Assembly (NCBI RefSeq): GCF_014897585.1
Contig: NZ_JABUXW010000001.1
Span: 186,001-250,000, forward strand
Origin: Brachybacterium tyrofermentans
Lineage (GTDB): Bacteria > Actinomycetota > Actinomycetes > Actinomycetales > Dermabacteraceae
Length of the DNA: 64,000 nt
Direction of reading: 5' to 3'
Shown here: in pieces, positions 51,557 through 60,207 of the stretch
Layout: the number at the start of each line of letters is the position of its first letter
Position numbering within the stretch: the first letter of the stretch is position 1
Notes under the pieces: generated by a model
What the model was told of the DNA's origin: nothing
Seen by the model: the letters and a program-made list of their open reading frames with translations, nothing else
Databases searched by the model: none
Made by a program: the position numbers and the translations under genes

Positions 51557-51567
51557 GGCATTTGAGG

Positions 51568-51620
51568 CTCGGGGTCGGGGTCGGGGGCTCGGGGCTCGGG
51601 GCTCGGGGCTCGGGGCTCGG
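51568..51620. repeat. G-rich tandem repeat (GGGGCTC, five copies)
   Basis: Five perfect 7-bp GGGGCTC units (51584-51618), preceded by two related CGGGGT units, make a strongly G-rich strand just after pcp. With eight or so runs of four or more G it could form a G-quadruplex. Copy number is likely variable. Confidence 0.9.
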
Positions 51621-51940
51621 AACAGCAGTGCAGCCGCTGCGTCAACCACCCCGGCCGGATCGGGACGATTCTGCTTCGCGCGGTGTGCATACCCGGCTCT
51701 TCAGGGTTGAGCGTGGACGCGCCGGTGGTGCGGGGTAGCAGGGGATGGACGTCGAGGTTCCCGATGATGGTCGGCCGCCGCATCGCCCGAGGATCACGGA
51801 ACGTCGAGCACTACCGCCTCCGAATGCGCCTCATCACCGGCGGGCTCGACGCCCCCCACTCAACTCTGAAGAGCCGCATATCCGGTGCAACAGCGGTCCG
51901 AACGCACGAGAAACCACCCTCTCCCCCTCCCCAGAGAAAG

Positions 51941-52337
51941 TTGTCCACAGAGTTATCCACAGTCGTGGACGAATGACAGACATGTAGTTCCGCAGGTACA
52001 GCGGATAACCCGGGCGTGTCGCGCCCGGCGCCGAGGCGGTCGGAGGGTCCGTCGGCCCGGGGTTGAACAACTCCCCCAATAACCCCGACGCAATCACATA
52101 CAGCCAGGTCACATAGTTATTGCCGAACGGTAGCTTTCTGCCTCCGGTGATGACTCCGGACGTTTCCGCAGGCCGCACGGCAGCGTTCCGGGCGGTGACC
52201 ATGCGCACTCCGTGGGTCCGCCGCGCAAGCTGTCCCCACTGTCCGTCCACAGCGGATCCCCGGTTTTCCACAGCGAGAGGCGGTCATCCCCAACCATCCG
52301 CCGAGTTATCCCCAATTTCGTCCACAGCTGGGGAAAA
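51941..52337. other. Cluster of DnaA-box-like sites: candidate origin or DnaA-binding locus
   Basis: The 969-bp gap from 51557 to 52525 has no gene I can support. It contains TTGTCCACA (51941-51949) and TTATCCACA (51953-51961), both consensus DnaA boxes, 3 bp apart. Variants follow: CCGTCCACA (52243), TTTTCCACA (52264), TTATCCCCA (52306), TCGTCCACA (52318) and, on the other strand, TTTTCCCCA (52329-52337). Between the two groups lies a relatively AT-rich stretch (about 52062-52140). This is origin-like architecture. No dnaA or dnaN is in the window, so it may instead be a DnaA-titration or regulatory locus. Confidence 0.5.
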
Positions 52338-52525
52338 CCACACGTGTGTAGTTCGCAGATCACGGAGGAGGCGGCGGAGGAACCGTGCTACAGGGAGTTG
52401 CCGACGGTCGGCCCGGCGACGCAGAAGGGCCGGAGCGGCCCTCTCGCCGCCCCGGCCCTCCCAGTGCTCCGGCCCTCCCGGTGCTCCCTGCAACGCCCGT
52501 CGCCGGCGGCAGAGCCGCTCCGCTG

Positions 52526-53443
52526 CTACAGCGCGAGCGCCGACAGAGTCTTCACCACGATCAGCACCACGCACAGCACCACGGCGCCCGCCACCACCGC
52601 GGAATGCAGGGCCGCGGAGCGTCGGGCCAGAGCCTGCCGGTCCGCTCCCGGGGTGGCCTTGGGGCGCAGCGCGAACATCCCCGCCGTCACCGCGGCGCCG
52701 AGCACCAGTCCGCCCAGGTGGCCCTGCCAGGAGATGTTGGGGATCGTGAAGGTGATGACGAGGTTCAGGCCGATCAGCACCAGGATCTGGGCGGTCTGCC
52801 CGCCCAGGTGCCGGTTCACGATGAACATCGCGGCGAACAGGCCGAACACGCCGCCGCTGGCCCCGAGGGTGCCGGTGTACCAGGCCTGCCCGAGGGGGTC
52901 GGCGAGCAGATAGACGGCGGTGTGCCCGCCCAGCACCGAGACCAGGTAGACCGCGGAGTAGCGGACGTGACCGAGGGTCTGCTCGAGGTACTGCCCCACC
53001 ATCCACAGCGCGTACATGTTCAGCGCCAGGTGCATGATCCCGCCGTGCAGGAAGCCGGCGGTGAAGAAGGTCCACGGCATGGCCAGCGCTCGGAAGGGGG
53101 CGAAGAGCCCCAGCTGCTCCACGATGTGCGGGGCGACCATCTGCCCGAGATACGCGAGGACGCACAGGGCGATCAGCGTGTAGGTGACGTACGGGGTGCG
53201 CTTGCCGATTCCGGCGCCCATCGCATTGCGGGGCCGGGTGGAGGCCTGCTGCCGGGAGAGCTCCCGCTCGCAGTCCACGCAGAGCACGCCCACAGCGGTG
53301 GGCCGCTGGCAGTCCGGGCAGGCCGGGCGGTCGCAGCGCTTGCAGCGCACGTAGCTCACCCGGTCGGGATGACGAGGACAGACCGGCTGATCCTGGGATT
53401 CCGGGGTGTCCTCGGCGCTGTAGCCGTAGCTGGGTCTCTCCAT
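52526..53443 (-). CDS. Rhomboid-family intramembrane serine protease with B-box-like zinc finger
   Basis: A 305-residue protein. An N-terminal zinc-binding module (about 22-58) has Cys/His at CPRHPDRVSYVRCKRC, CPDC and CVDC, a B-box pattern seen in actinobacterial rhomboids. Six transmembrane helices follow, with the catalytic dyad Ser196 (GASGGVFGL) and His242 (QGHLGGL), plus HLALNMYALW. It cleaves membrane proteins within the bilayer; the substrate is unknown. In many actinobacteria this gene is near the cyclophilin gene and oriC; here the two are 6 kb apart. Confidence 0.92.
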   Translation of the reverse strand: MERPSYGYSAEDTPESQDQPVCPRHPDRVSYVRCKRCDRPACPDCQRPTAVGVLCVDCERELSRQQASTRPRNAMGAGIGKRTPYVTYTLIALCVLAYLGQMVAPHIVEQLGLFAPFRALAMPWTFFTAGFLHGGIMHLALNMYALWMVGQYLEQTLGHVRYSAVYLVSVLGGHTAVYLLADPLGQAWYTGTLGASGGVFGLFAAMFIVNRHLGGQTAQILVLIGLNLVITFTIPNISWQGHLGGLVLGAAVTAGMFALRPKATPGADRQALARRSAALHSAVVAGAVVLCVVLIVVKTLSALAL

Positions 53444-53597
53444 GGGGTCATTCCATCACGCGGGCCTGGGTCGGCCCCGAATGGAAGGCGGCGCGGAGGG
53501 CACGGCGCCGTCGAGCCGGCAGCCTGACCGCGCCGAGCCGACTGCACCGCCGGAGAGCGGCGACGTCGGAGAGCTGCGATGTCGGAGAGCTGCGCCG

Positions 53598-54752
53598 TCA
53601 GGCCGAGGTGTACGGGAACGCCGTGAAGAGCGACTCGAACCGGCGCAGCTGCGTCGCGCTCACCGGCCGCACCTCCTGGAGCACGAGCTTCCGCTTCCCG
53701 GCCGGCCCCTTGCGGCTCCACACGCCCACCACCTCGCCCCGACGCACCGCCGCGCGCTTGAACACCCCGTTGTTGCCGGGGACCAGGGCGTGGTGGCGTT
53801 CCTTGTCCATCAGGAACAGCCGATCGCGGTAGCCGAGCACGAGCTCGTCGAAGCCCGGCAGCAGCAGCTCCTGCATCGTCTCCCGCTCGCCGGCCGCGTA
53901 CTCCTCGGCGAGACCCGGCCGCCACCACAGCCGGTCGCCGTCGCCTCCGCGCGCCGCATCGGCGGTGGCGTGCAAGAGCCCCTGCCGGTCGGCGAACCCG
54001 CTCTCGAGCTGTCCGTCCAGCAGCGGCATCGCAGCCCGGATCTTCCCCAGCGGCAGCTTCGTCCACCAGGCGAGGTCCCGTTCCCCTGCAGGCCCGTGGG
54101 TGGTGAAGTAGCGCCGGGCGAGCTCGGCGACGGCCGCGACCTCGTCGCCATTGAAAGCGCCCTCGAGATCACTGCCGGCGGGCAGCCAGCTCTTCGCCAG
54201 CACCACGGCCGTCTCCCCGTCTCGCCAGGGCCCGTAGGCGACGATCCCGAAGGAGATCAGCTCGCTGAGCAGGTGGTATCCGCGACCCTGGGCGGTGCTG
54301 ATGCCGGCGGCCTCCCACGCCTCCAGCAGCTCCTTGCGCAGCACTCCCCGGCCGCTGCCCGGCGTCGAGTGCTCCCCGGCGATCTCCTCGAGCACGGACT
54401 GGGCCCCGTCGACATGGTGGTCCTCGAGCTCGAGCTGCCCGCGCCTCAAGATCGCCGCCCGCAGCGGACCGCCGGCGCAGAGCTCGGTGAGCCAGGCCAG
54501 GGTGTCCGCGGCGACGGCGAAGACGGTGCCGCGCATCGGATAGCCGCGCACGATCTCGCCGCGGTCGAAGGCGGCGAGCACGTCGGCGAGCTCGCCGCGG
54601 CTGCGCAGCGCGAGGGAGGCCATCACTCCGGCCAGGTCCTGCCCCTGATGGGCGCCGAAGGCACGGGCCACCTCGACGGGCCCCTCCCAGCGGGGCTCCC
54701 CCGCGAGGCCCTGGGCGAGGATGCGGGCTCCGGCGAGGTGTCGCTGCGTCAT
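53598..54752 (-). CDS. AlkZ-like winged-helix DNA glycosylase (HTH_42)
   Basis: A 384-residue protein of the HTH_42/AlkZ family, whose characterised members unhook interstrand DNA crosslinks or excise alkylated bases. The catalytic QxQ motif is Gln36-Gly-Gln38 (AHQGQDL), the same spacing and position as Q37/Q39 of Streptomyces sahachiroi AlkZ. Other blocks: PMRGTVFAVAADTLAWL, the C-terminal LLLPGFDELVLGYRDR and NNGVFKRAAVRRGEVVGVW. It starts at the ATG at 54752. A family member near a toxin cluster protects the producer; none is here, so a housekeeping repair role is likely. Confidence 0.85.
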   Translation of the reverse strand: MTQRHLAGARILAQGLAGEPRWEGPVEVARAFGAHQGQDLAGVMASLALRSRGELADVLAAFDRGEIVRGYPMRGTVFAVAADTLAWLTELCAGGPLRAAILRRGQLELEDHHVDGAQSVLEEIAGEHSTPGSGRGVLRKELLEAWEAAGISTAQGRGYHLLSELISFGIVAYGPWRDGETAVVLAKSWLPAGSDLEGAFNGDEVAAVAELARRYFTTHGPAGERDLAWWTKLPLGKIRAAMPLLDGQLESGFADRQGLLHATADAARGGDGDRLWWRPGLAEEYAAGERETMQELLLPGFDELVLGYRDRLFLMDKERHHALVPGNNGVFKRAAVRRGEVVGVWSRKGPAGKRKLVLQEVRPVSATQLRRFESLFTAFPYTSA

Positions 54753-54964
54753 GGGGCGAGCGTAATGGCCGGGAAGCGGCAGGGAGGCAATGGGAAAGCA
54801 ACCCTGAAGCACGGAGAAGCGCAGAGAAGCGACCGGGAGACGGCGGGCCGGAGGATCCATCGAACGGTTGATCCGCTCGCTCGCCGGTCTCCATAGCGTG
54901 GAAGCACCCGACCACGGGACAGCCTCCAGGCTGCCACCAGCGGTCTCCACCCGAAGGAACCACA

Positions 54965-57163
54965 GTGCCTGCATCCACGCCCGTCACCCATCGCCCGGCC
55001 GGCGATCCCGCCGTCGCCGGGGACACCACCGGCAGCGCCGCCCCGTCGGGTGCGGCCGACGCCCCCACCGGCCGCGTCGGCCGCGTCGCCGACCGGATCG
55101 CCTCCACCCTCACCGGCCGCCGCTCCGCCTGGGCGGTGCTCGCGATCTCCGTGGTGGTGCTGCTGGCCATCATGGGCGGCATGCGCGGCTCCGGGCCCGC
55201 CGCCGGCATGGACGCGCTGCCGGAGACCTCCGAGTCCTCCCGCGCCGCCGCGATCGCCGACACCATGGAGGGCAACCGCTACCAGCCCGTGTTCGCCGTG
55301 ATCACCCGGGCCGACGGCGGCGCGCTCACCGCGCAGGACACCGCCGCGGTCGAGACTCTGCGCGCCGACCTCGCCGAGGTGTCCGGCCGCGAGGCGATCG
55401 GGCCCATGCCCGCCGAGGACGGCGAGGCCGATCTGGTGATGACCACGGTCGACTCCCAGGCGGACAAGGACACGATCGACGCGATGGTCACGGACCTGCG
55501 CGCCGCCGCCGGAAGCTCCGCCCCCGCCGAGCTCACCGTCTCGATCACCGGCGGCCCGGCCGTCGGCTCCGACATCCGCGGCGCGTTCGCGGGCGCGAAC
55601 TTCACGCTGCTCGCGGTCACCATCGCCGTGGTCGCCGTGCTGCTGCTGCTCACCTACCGCTCCCCCGTGCTGTGGCTGGTGCCGCTCGCGGTGGTGACCC
55701 TGGCCGACGGCGCCGCCGGCGCGGTCACCAGCACCCTGGGCGAGCAGTTCTCCCTCGCCTTCGACGCCGGGGTGATCAGCGTGCTGGTCTTCGGCGCCGG
55801 CACCAACTACGCCCTGCTGCTGATCTCCCGCTACCGCGAGGAGCTGCACGCCCACGCCGACCACCGCGCCGCTCTGCGCACCGCCTGGCTCCGCACCGCC
55901 CCCGCGATCATCGCCTCCAATGTCACCGTGGTGCTGGCGCTGATGACCCTGCTGGCGGCCGTCATGCCCGCCACCCGAGGGCTCGGGATCGCCGCCGCGG
56001 CCGGTCTGCTGATCGCCCTGATCGCCGTGCTTTTCCCGCTCACGGCACTGCTGGCCGTCGTGGGCCGCCGCGTGTTCTGGCCCTTCGTGCCGAAACCGGA
56101 GACCACTGAGACCACTGAGACCACAGCCACCCGTGGCGACGACGCCGAGCACGGCCCCTTCGCGGCCGTGGCCCGCACCGTCACCCGCCGCCCCGCCGTG
56201 GCCGCCGTGGTCTCCGTGCTGCTGATGGCGGTGCTGGCCACCGGTCTGCTGGGCACTCGCGTGGGCCTCGCGCAGGACGAGCAGTTCGCCTCCGCCAATG
56301 AGTCCTCCACCGGCTTCGCCGCAATGGCCGAGCACTACGGCGCCGGCGAGAGCGCACCGCACCAGATCGTGGTGCGCGAGGCCGCCGCCGAAACCGCCGT
56401 GGAGACCGCCGAGGAGGTGCCCGGCATCGACCGTGCCAGCATCAGCGGCACCACCCCGGACGGCTGGGCCGTGCTCTCCGCCGTCGGCACCGCGCAGCCG
56501 GAATCTCCGGAGGCGATCGACGAGGCCTCCGACCTGCGGGACGCCCTGCACTCCCTCTCCGGGGCCGACGCCCTGGTGGGCGGGACCACGGCGAGCGCCA
56601 TGGACGTGCGCACCGACTCCACCCGCGACCTGCTGGTGGTGGCCCCGATGATCCTCGTGGTCGTGCTGCTGGTGCTGATGGTGCTGCTGCGGGCCGTCAT
56701 CGCCCCGCTGGTGCTGCTCACCGTGAACGTGGCGAGCGCCGTGGCCGCGATCGGGCTGGGCCTGTGGGCCGGGCGCCTGCTCTTCGACATCCCGGCACTG
56801 GATGTGACCGTGCCGCTGCTGGCCTTCCTGTTCCTGGTGGCGCTCGGCGTGGACTACACGATCTTCCTGGTCCACCGGGCCCGTCACGAGGCCGCGACGC
56901 ACGGGACCACGCAGGGCATGGTGCGGGCCGTCGGCTCCACCGGAGTGGTCATCACCAGCGCCGGCGTGGTGCTCGCCGCGGTGTTCGCAGCGCTCGGAGT
57001 GCTGCCGCTGGTGGTGCTGGGGCAGCTGGGCCTGATCGTGGGCCTCGGCGTACTGCTGGACACCCTGCTGGTGCGCACCGTGCTGGTGCCGGCCCTGTTC
57101 GCCCTGATCGGGGACCGCATGTGGTGGCCCACCCGCCCGGCGGCCGCGCAGCTCAGCGTCTGA
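54965..57163 (+). CDS. MMPL-family membrane transporter
   Basis: A 732-residue RND-superfamily (MMPL) exporter, starting with GTG at 54965 after GAAGGAACC. About twelve transmembrane helices arise from two repeats; each half has one helix, an extracytoplasmic domain and five helices. Family blocks: GTNYALLLISRYREEL (the transmembrane proton-relay segment of half one) and GVDYTIFLVHRARHEA (half two). MMPL proteins export lipids or small molecules using the proton gradient. No lipid-synthesis gene is adjacent. It is shorter than mycobacterial MmpL3. A Thr/Glu-rich linker joins the halves. Confidence 0.92.
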   Translation: MPASTPVTHRPAGDPAVAGDTTGSAAPSGAADAPTGRVGRVADRIASTLTGRRSAWAVLAISVVVLLAIMGGMRGSGPAAGMDALPETSESSRAAAIADTMEGNRYQPVFAVITRADGGALTAQDTAAVETLRADLAEVSGREAIGPMPAEDGEADLVMTTVDSQADKDTIDAMVTDLRAAAGSSAPAELTVSITGGPAVGSDIRGAFAGANFTLLAVTIAVVAVLLLLTYRSPVLWLVPLAVVTLADGAAGAVTSTLGEQFSLAFDAGVISVLVFGAGTNYALLLISRYREELHAHADHRAALRTAWLRTAPAIIASNVTVVLALMTLLAAVMPATRGLGIAAAAGLLIALIAVLFPLTALLAVVGRRVFWPFVPKPETTETTETTATRGDDAEHGPFAAVARTVTRRPAVAAVVSVLLMAVLATGLLGTRVGLAQDEQFASANESSTGFAAMAEHYGAGESAPHQIVVREAAAETAVETAEEVPGIDRASISGTTPDGWAVLSAVGTAQPESPEAIDEASDLRDALHSLSGADALVGGTTASAMDVRTDSTRDLLVVAPMILVVVLLVLMVLLRAVIAPLVLLTVNVASAVAAIGLGLWAGRLLFDIPALDVTVPLLAFLFLVALGVDYTIFLVHRARHEAATHGTTQGMVRAVGSTGVVITSAGVVLAAVFAALGVLPLVVLGQLGLIVGLGVLLDTLLVRTVLVPALFALIGDRMWWPTRPAAAQLSV

Positions 57164-57206
57164 GGGCTGGAGCGCTGCAGCGCGGAAGCGCAGAAACACC
57201 TGAAGT

Positions 57207-57241
57207 CGCAGACCCCCGAGGCCCTGGCCCGGGGGTCTGCG
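57207..57241 (+). terminator. Strong GC-rich hairpin after the MMPL gene
   Basis: CGCAGACCCCCG (57207-57218) and CGGGGGTCTGCG (57230-57241) are perfect 12-bp arms with an 11-nt loop, 44 bp after the stop. It separates the MMPL gene from the VIT gene. Confidence 0.7.
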
Positions 57242-57321
57242 GCGTTGCCGGCCCGGCTCGTACGACCCTCATATGGGAAGCCTGCCCTGCCCTCATTTGG
57301 CAAGATCCACCTCTCGTTATT

Positions 57322-57345
57322 GCAGGTCAGCGTAGCCTTACCTTG
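57322..57345. promoter_or_regulatory. Iron-box-like (DtxR/IdeR-type) sequence upstream of the VIT gene
   Basis: Two overlapping 19-bp windows each match the consensus TTAGGTTAGGCTAACCTAA at 13 positions: one on the plus strand (57322-57340) and one on the minus strand (57327-57345). Paired overlapping boxes fit the binding of two DtxR/IdeR dimers. It lies 38-61 bp before the ATG of a predicted iron/manganese transporter. Binding is inferred. Confidence 0.5.
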
Positions 57346-57382
57346 CTTGTTTGGACATAGTCCAGAGAGCTAGAGTGCTGGT

Positions 57383-58252
57383 ATGAGCCTCGTCGACACG
57401 CCTTCCCCCATCGCGACCCAGACCGTCGAGCCCCTGCCCGTGAAGCCCCAGTCAGTCGCGTCTCAGCCAGTCGCGTCCCAGTCCGTCGCGCCTCAGTCCG
57501 TCGAGCCCTCGACCACAACCTCCCCCGCAGCGTCCTCAGCTCTGCGCGGCCCGTCCGCCCAGGAGGAGCAGCGCACCGCGCGCTCCGAGCATGTGAACCG
57601 GCTGCGCGCCGGGGTGCTCGGCGCGAACGACGGCATCGTCTCCGTCGCCGGGCTCGCGGTGGGAGTCGCCGGCGCCACCACTGACACCCGCTGGCTGCTG
57701 ATCGCCGGGCTCGCCGCCCTGATCGCCGGCGCGCTGTCGATGGCGATGGGCGAGTACGTCTCCGTCTCCACCCAGCGCGACACTGATCGCGCCCTGATCG
57801 CTCGCACCCGCGCCGATCTCGCCGCCCAGCCCGAGCGGGAGCACCGCCATCTGGTCGAGGCCCTCACCGAGACGGGGATCCCGCAGGACGTGGTGGGCTC
57901 CGTCGCGGAGTCCCTGGAGCGCCACGATGCGCTCGGGGCGCACACCCGCTTCCGACACAACGTCGAGGACGGCGCCGTGGTCTCGCCCTGGGGCGCGGCG
58001 ATCACCTCCCTGATCTCCTTCTCGATCGGCGGCGCGATCCCGCTGCTGGCGATCCTCGCCTCCCCGGCCGTGCTGCGGCTGCCGGTGACGATGCTCGCGG
58101 TGGTCGTCTCGCTCGCAGCGCTGGGCGTGGTCAGCGCCCGCCTCGGCCAGGCGACTGCCGGCCGGGCCACCCTGCGCACCATCGCCGGAGGCCTGCTCGC
58201 GATCGTGGTCACCTACGGCATCGGCGCCGCGCTCGGGGCGTTCATCGCCTGA
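57383..58252 (+). CDS. VIT1/CCC1-family metal transporter
   Basis: A 289-residue membrane protein of the VIT family, which moves Fe2+ or Mn2+ out of the cytoplasm. After a low-complexity N terminus with imperfect SQxVA repeats (DNA units of about 15 bp), it shows the signature NRLRAGVLGANDGIVSVAGLAVGVAGA and SMAMGEYVSVSTQRD, then the cytoplasmic metal-binding segment with EREHRHLVEALTETGIP and RHDA, and two or three further helices. The iron-box-like sequence upstream supports a role in iron homeostasis. Confidence 0.9.
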   Translation: MSLVDTPSPIATQTVEPLPVKPQSVASQPVASQSVAPQSVEPSTTTSPAASSALRGPSAQEEQRTARSEHVNRLRAGVLGANDGIVSVAGLAVGVAGATTDTRWLLIAGLAALIAGALSMAMGEYVSVSTQRDTDRALIARTRADLAAQPEREHRHLVEALTETGIPQDVVGSVAESLERHDALGAHTRFRHNVEDGAVVSPWGAAITSLISFSIGGAIPLLAILASPAVLRLPVTMLAVVVSLAALGVVSARLGQATAGRATLRTIAGGLLAIVVTYGIGAALGAFIA

Positions 58253-58356
58253 GCACTGCGCGGATGAGGAGCGCATTCACCAGGTGCCAATTTTCTCCAC
58301 AGGCGCGAGAAAGCTACCCTGGCCTGCGACCCCACCCTTGATGAAAGCGCTCCACG

Positions 58357-59559
58357 ATGCCTCGACGCCTGCTCCCTGCCGCCGCTCGCCCCGACACCCT
58401 CGCCCGCCGCGGCGTGCTGCTCTCAGCGCCTGCTCTGCTGCTGGCCGGCTGCGGACTGCTCCCCTCCGACAAGGAGGACGAGGCTCCGCAGGGCGCGGCC
58501 GACGGTGCAGAGGGCGCCGAGGGTACGGGCGGCGACGGCGCGAGCTCCGCGCCGGACCCGGCCACCTCCGCCACCGTGGACCTCACCGCGGTCGAGGTGA
58601 CGGACGAGGTCATCGCCGGCGGGCTGATGACCCGCCTGGAGGACTCCGAGACGCTGCTGCACCCCTACGCGCAGGTCACCGTGACGGCCACAGCCCTGCT
58701 CGACAGCCTCACGGCCGATCAGTACACGGCGCTGACCGGCGAGGAGGCTCCGCTGCCGGATGGCGCCGACCTGTCCGGCGAGGAGTCGCCCGCCACCACC
58801 CTGCTGCCCGGCAAGCTGAAGAAGTTCCTGCTCACGGCCTGGGAGTCGACGGATCCGGGCTGGACCCCGGACCCCTCCAACGCCTCCACGGAGCTGCACC
58901 TCACCGTGGGCGGGAATGAGGAGATCCGGGTGGACAGCACGCGCAAGGGGGATGCGGAGCGCAGCGGCATCGTGCTCGCCGTCGTGGACGCCACACCGGA
59001 GGCGGCCGCCGTGGCCGTCCGCGCCACGACGGGGGACGGCGCCCAGGAGATCTCCCTGATCGACGGGACGATCCTCACCACCCCGGCCCCGCGGATGTAC
59101 GAGCGCGGCCTCGAGGTGCAGATCTCCGAGGCCGGGGCCCTCGAGACCCAGATCCCGGACGGCTTCGGCCAGGACGTCATCACCCTGCGCGGCACCGTCG
59201 AGGAGGCGTACCTGTCCCCCTTCGTCGCTGCGAGCGTGGGCCACGGCGGGGACCTCGGCTGGGCGCAGGAGGATGAGATCCACCTGGTCGTCCCGCTGAG
59301 CTGGGAGAGCGACTACTCCGCGAACGTCGAAGACCGCACCGAGGTGCGCCTGCTCCTGCCCGACGGCACCGAGCTGCACCCCGCACAGAGCCAGGCCACC
59401 ATGTTCTCCAACAGCCATGCCGATACCGTCGCCACCTTCACGATCCCGGCCGCGCTGGACACCGCCACCCTCGAGATCATGCCGCGCTTCGGCCAGGGCT
59501 TGGACCAGGAGTTTGAGCAGGTCGAGGAGACGCTCACCGCGAAGCTCACCTTCGCCTGA
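58357..59559 (+). CDS. Hypothetical lipoprotein
   Basis: A 400-residue predicted lipoprotein with signal RRGVLLSAPALLLAGC, lipobox LAGC with Cys32. The mature protein opens with an acidic Gly/Ala-rich spacer (Asp/Glu-rich, about 40-72). The rest is beta-rich with Thr- and Asp-rich strands, for example TVDLTAVEVTDEVIAGGLMTR and EVRLLLPDGTELHPAQ. No family is recognised; it resembles extracellular actinobacterial proteins of unknown role. It follows the VIT gene by about 105 bp on the same strand. Confidence 0.75.
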   Translation: MPRRLLPAAARPDTLARRGVLLSAPALLLAGCGLLPSDKEDEAPQGAADGAEGAEGTGGDGASSAPDPATSATVDLTAVEVTDEVIAGGLMTRLEDSETLLHPYAQVTVTATALLDSLTADQYTALTGEEAPLPDGADLSGEESPATTLLPGKLKKFLLTAWESTDPGWTPDPSNASTELHLTVGGNEEIRVDSTRKGDAERSGIVLAVVDATPEAAAVAVRATTGDGAQEISLIDGTILTTPAPRMYERGLEVQISEAGALETQIPDGFGQDVITLRGTVEEAYLSPFVAASVGHGGDLGWAQEDEIHLVVPLSWESDYSANVEDRTEVRLLLPDGTELHPAQSQATMFSNSHADTVATFTIPAALDTATLEIMPRFGQGLDQEFEQVEETLTAKLTFA

Positions 59560-59666
59560 GCGCCCGAGGCGCCGGGAATGACGTCGGCGCCGCCGCATCC
59601 GGCCAGAGCCAAGACTGCGACGGCGCCGAGCGCGCGTTGAGCGAGGGAGCGCTGGGAAGCGCTCAT
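59313..59666 (-). CDS. Possible small or truncated lipoprotein downstream of the cyclophilin gene
   Basis: A 117-codon frame whose ATG lies 4 bp after the cyclophilin stop on the same strand. The first 38 residues read as a lipoprotein start: RALGAVAVLALAGCGG with a perfect lipobox (LAGC), with mostly G/C third positions. Beyond about residue 40 the frame runs antisense through the end of the lipoprotein gene at 58357-59559 and looks non-coding. It may be the remnant of a lipoprotein cut off by sequence loss, or a genuine overlapping small gene. Confidence 0.3.
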   Translation of the reverse strand: MSASQRSLAQRALGAVAVLALAGCGGADVIPGASGAQAKVSFAVSVSSTCSNSWSKPWPKRGMISRVAVSSAAGIVKVATVSAWLLENMVAWLCAGCSSVPSGRSRRTSVRSSTFAE

Positions 59667-59670
59667 GGCC

Positions 59671-60207
59671 TCACTTCTCGATGGTCACCGAGTTGATGAC
59701 GACGTCCTCGAGCGGACGGTCACGCATGTCGGTCTTGACGGCCTCGATCGCGTCGACGACCTTCTTGGAGTCCTCGTCGGCCACGACGCCGAACACGGTG
59801 TGCTTGCCCTGCAGGTGCGGGGTGGGACCCACGGTGATGAAGAACTGCGAACCGTTGGTGCCGGAGGGCTGACCGGTGATCGCATTGCGACGCTTGCCGG
59901 CGTTCGCCATGGCCAGCACGTAGGGCTCGTTGAAGTTCTTCTCCGAGATCTCGTCATCGAAGGTGTAGCCGGGGCCGCCGGTGCCGGTGCCCAGCGGGTC
60001 GCCGCCCTGCAGCATGAAGCCGGAGATGATGCGGTGGAAGACGACGCCGTCGTAGAAGGGGCGGGTCACCTTCTCGCCGGACTCGGCGTCGGTGAACTCG
60101 CGGGTGCCCTCGGCGAGGCCCACGAAGTTGTCGACGGTCTTGGGGGCGTGATCGGGGAACAGCTCGAGACGGATGTCCCCGTTGGTGGTGTGAAGAGTTG
60201 CGAACAT
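59671..60207 (-). CDS. ppiA: Cyclophilin-type peptidyl-prolyl cis-trans isomerase
   Basis: A 178-residue cytoplasmic cyclophilin. The ATG at 60207 (MFATLHTTNGDIRLELF) is the family start. Active-site blocks: FHRIISGFMLQGGDP, the SQFFIT strand and HTVFGVV. The enzyme catalyses proline isomerisation during protein folding. Actinobacterial cyclophilins of this type often lie near oriC and a rhomboid gene. A 260-bp gap separates it from the divergent gene at 60468; I see no other gene there. Confidence 0.93.
   Translation of the reverse strand: MFATLHTTNGDIRLELFPDHAPKTVDNFVGLAEGTREFTDAESGEKVTRPFYDGVVFHRIISGFMLQGGDPLGTGTGGPGYTFDDEISEKNFNEPYVLAMANAGKRRNAITGQPSGTNGSQFFITVGPTPHLQGKHTVFGVVADEDSKKVVDAIEAVKTDMRDRPLEDVVINSVTIEK

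Noticed and set aside
51557-52525. Small open frames inside the DnaA-box region
   Set aside because: None shows a family match or a convincing Shine-Dalgarno, and they run across the box cluster on both strands.
54749-57199. An 816-codon open frame antisense to the MMPL transporter
   Set aside because: Its product is a Gly/His/Gln-rich low-complexity chain typical of antisense frames in G+C-rich genes; the plus strand encodes a complete MMPL protein.
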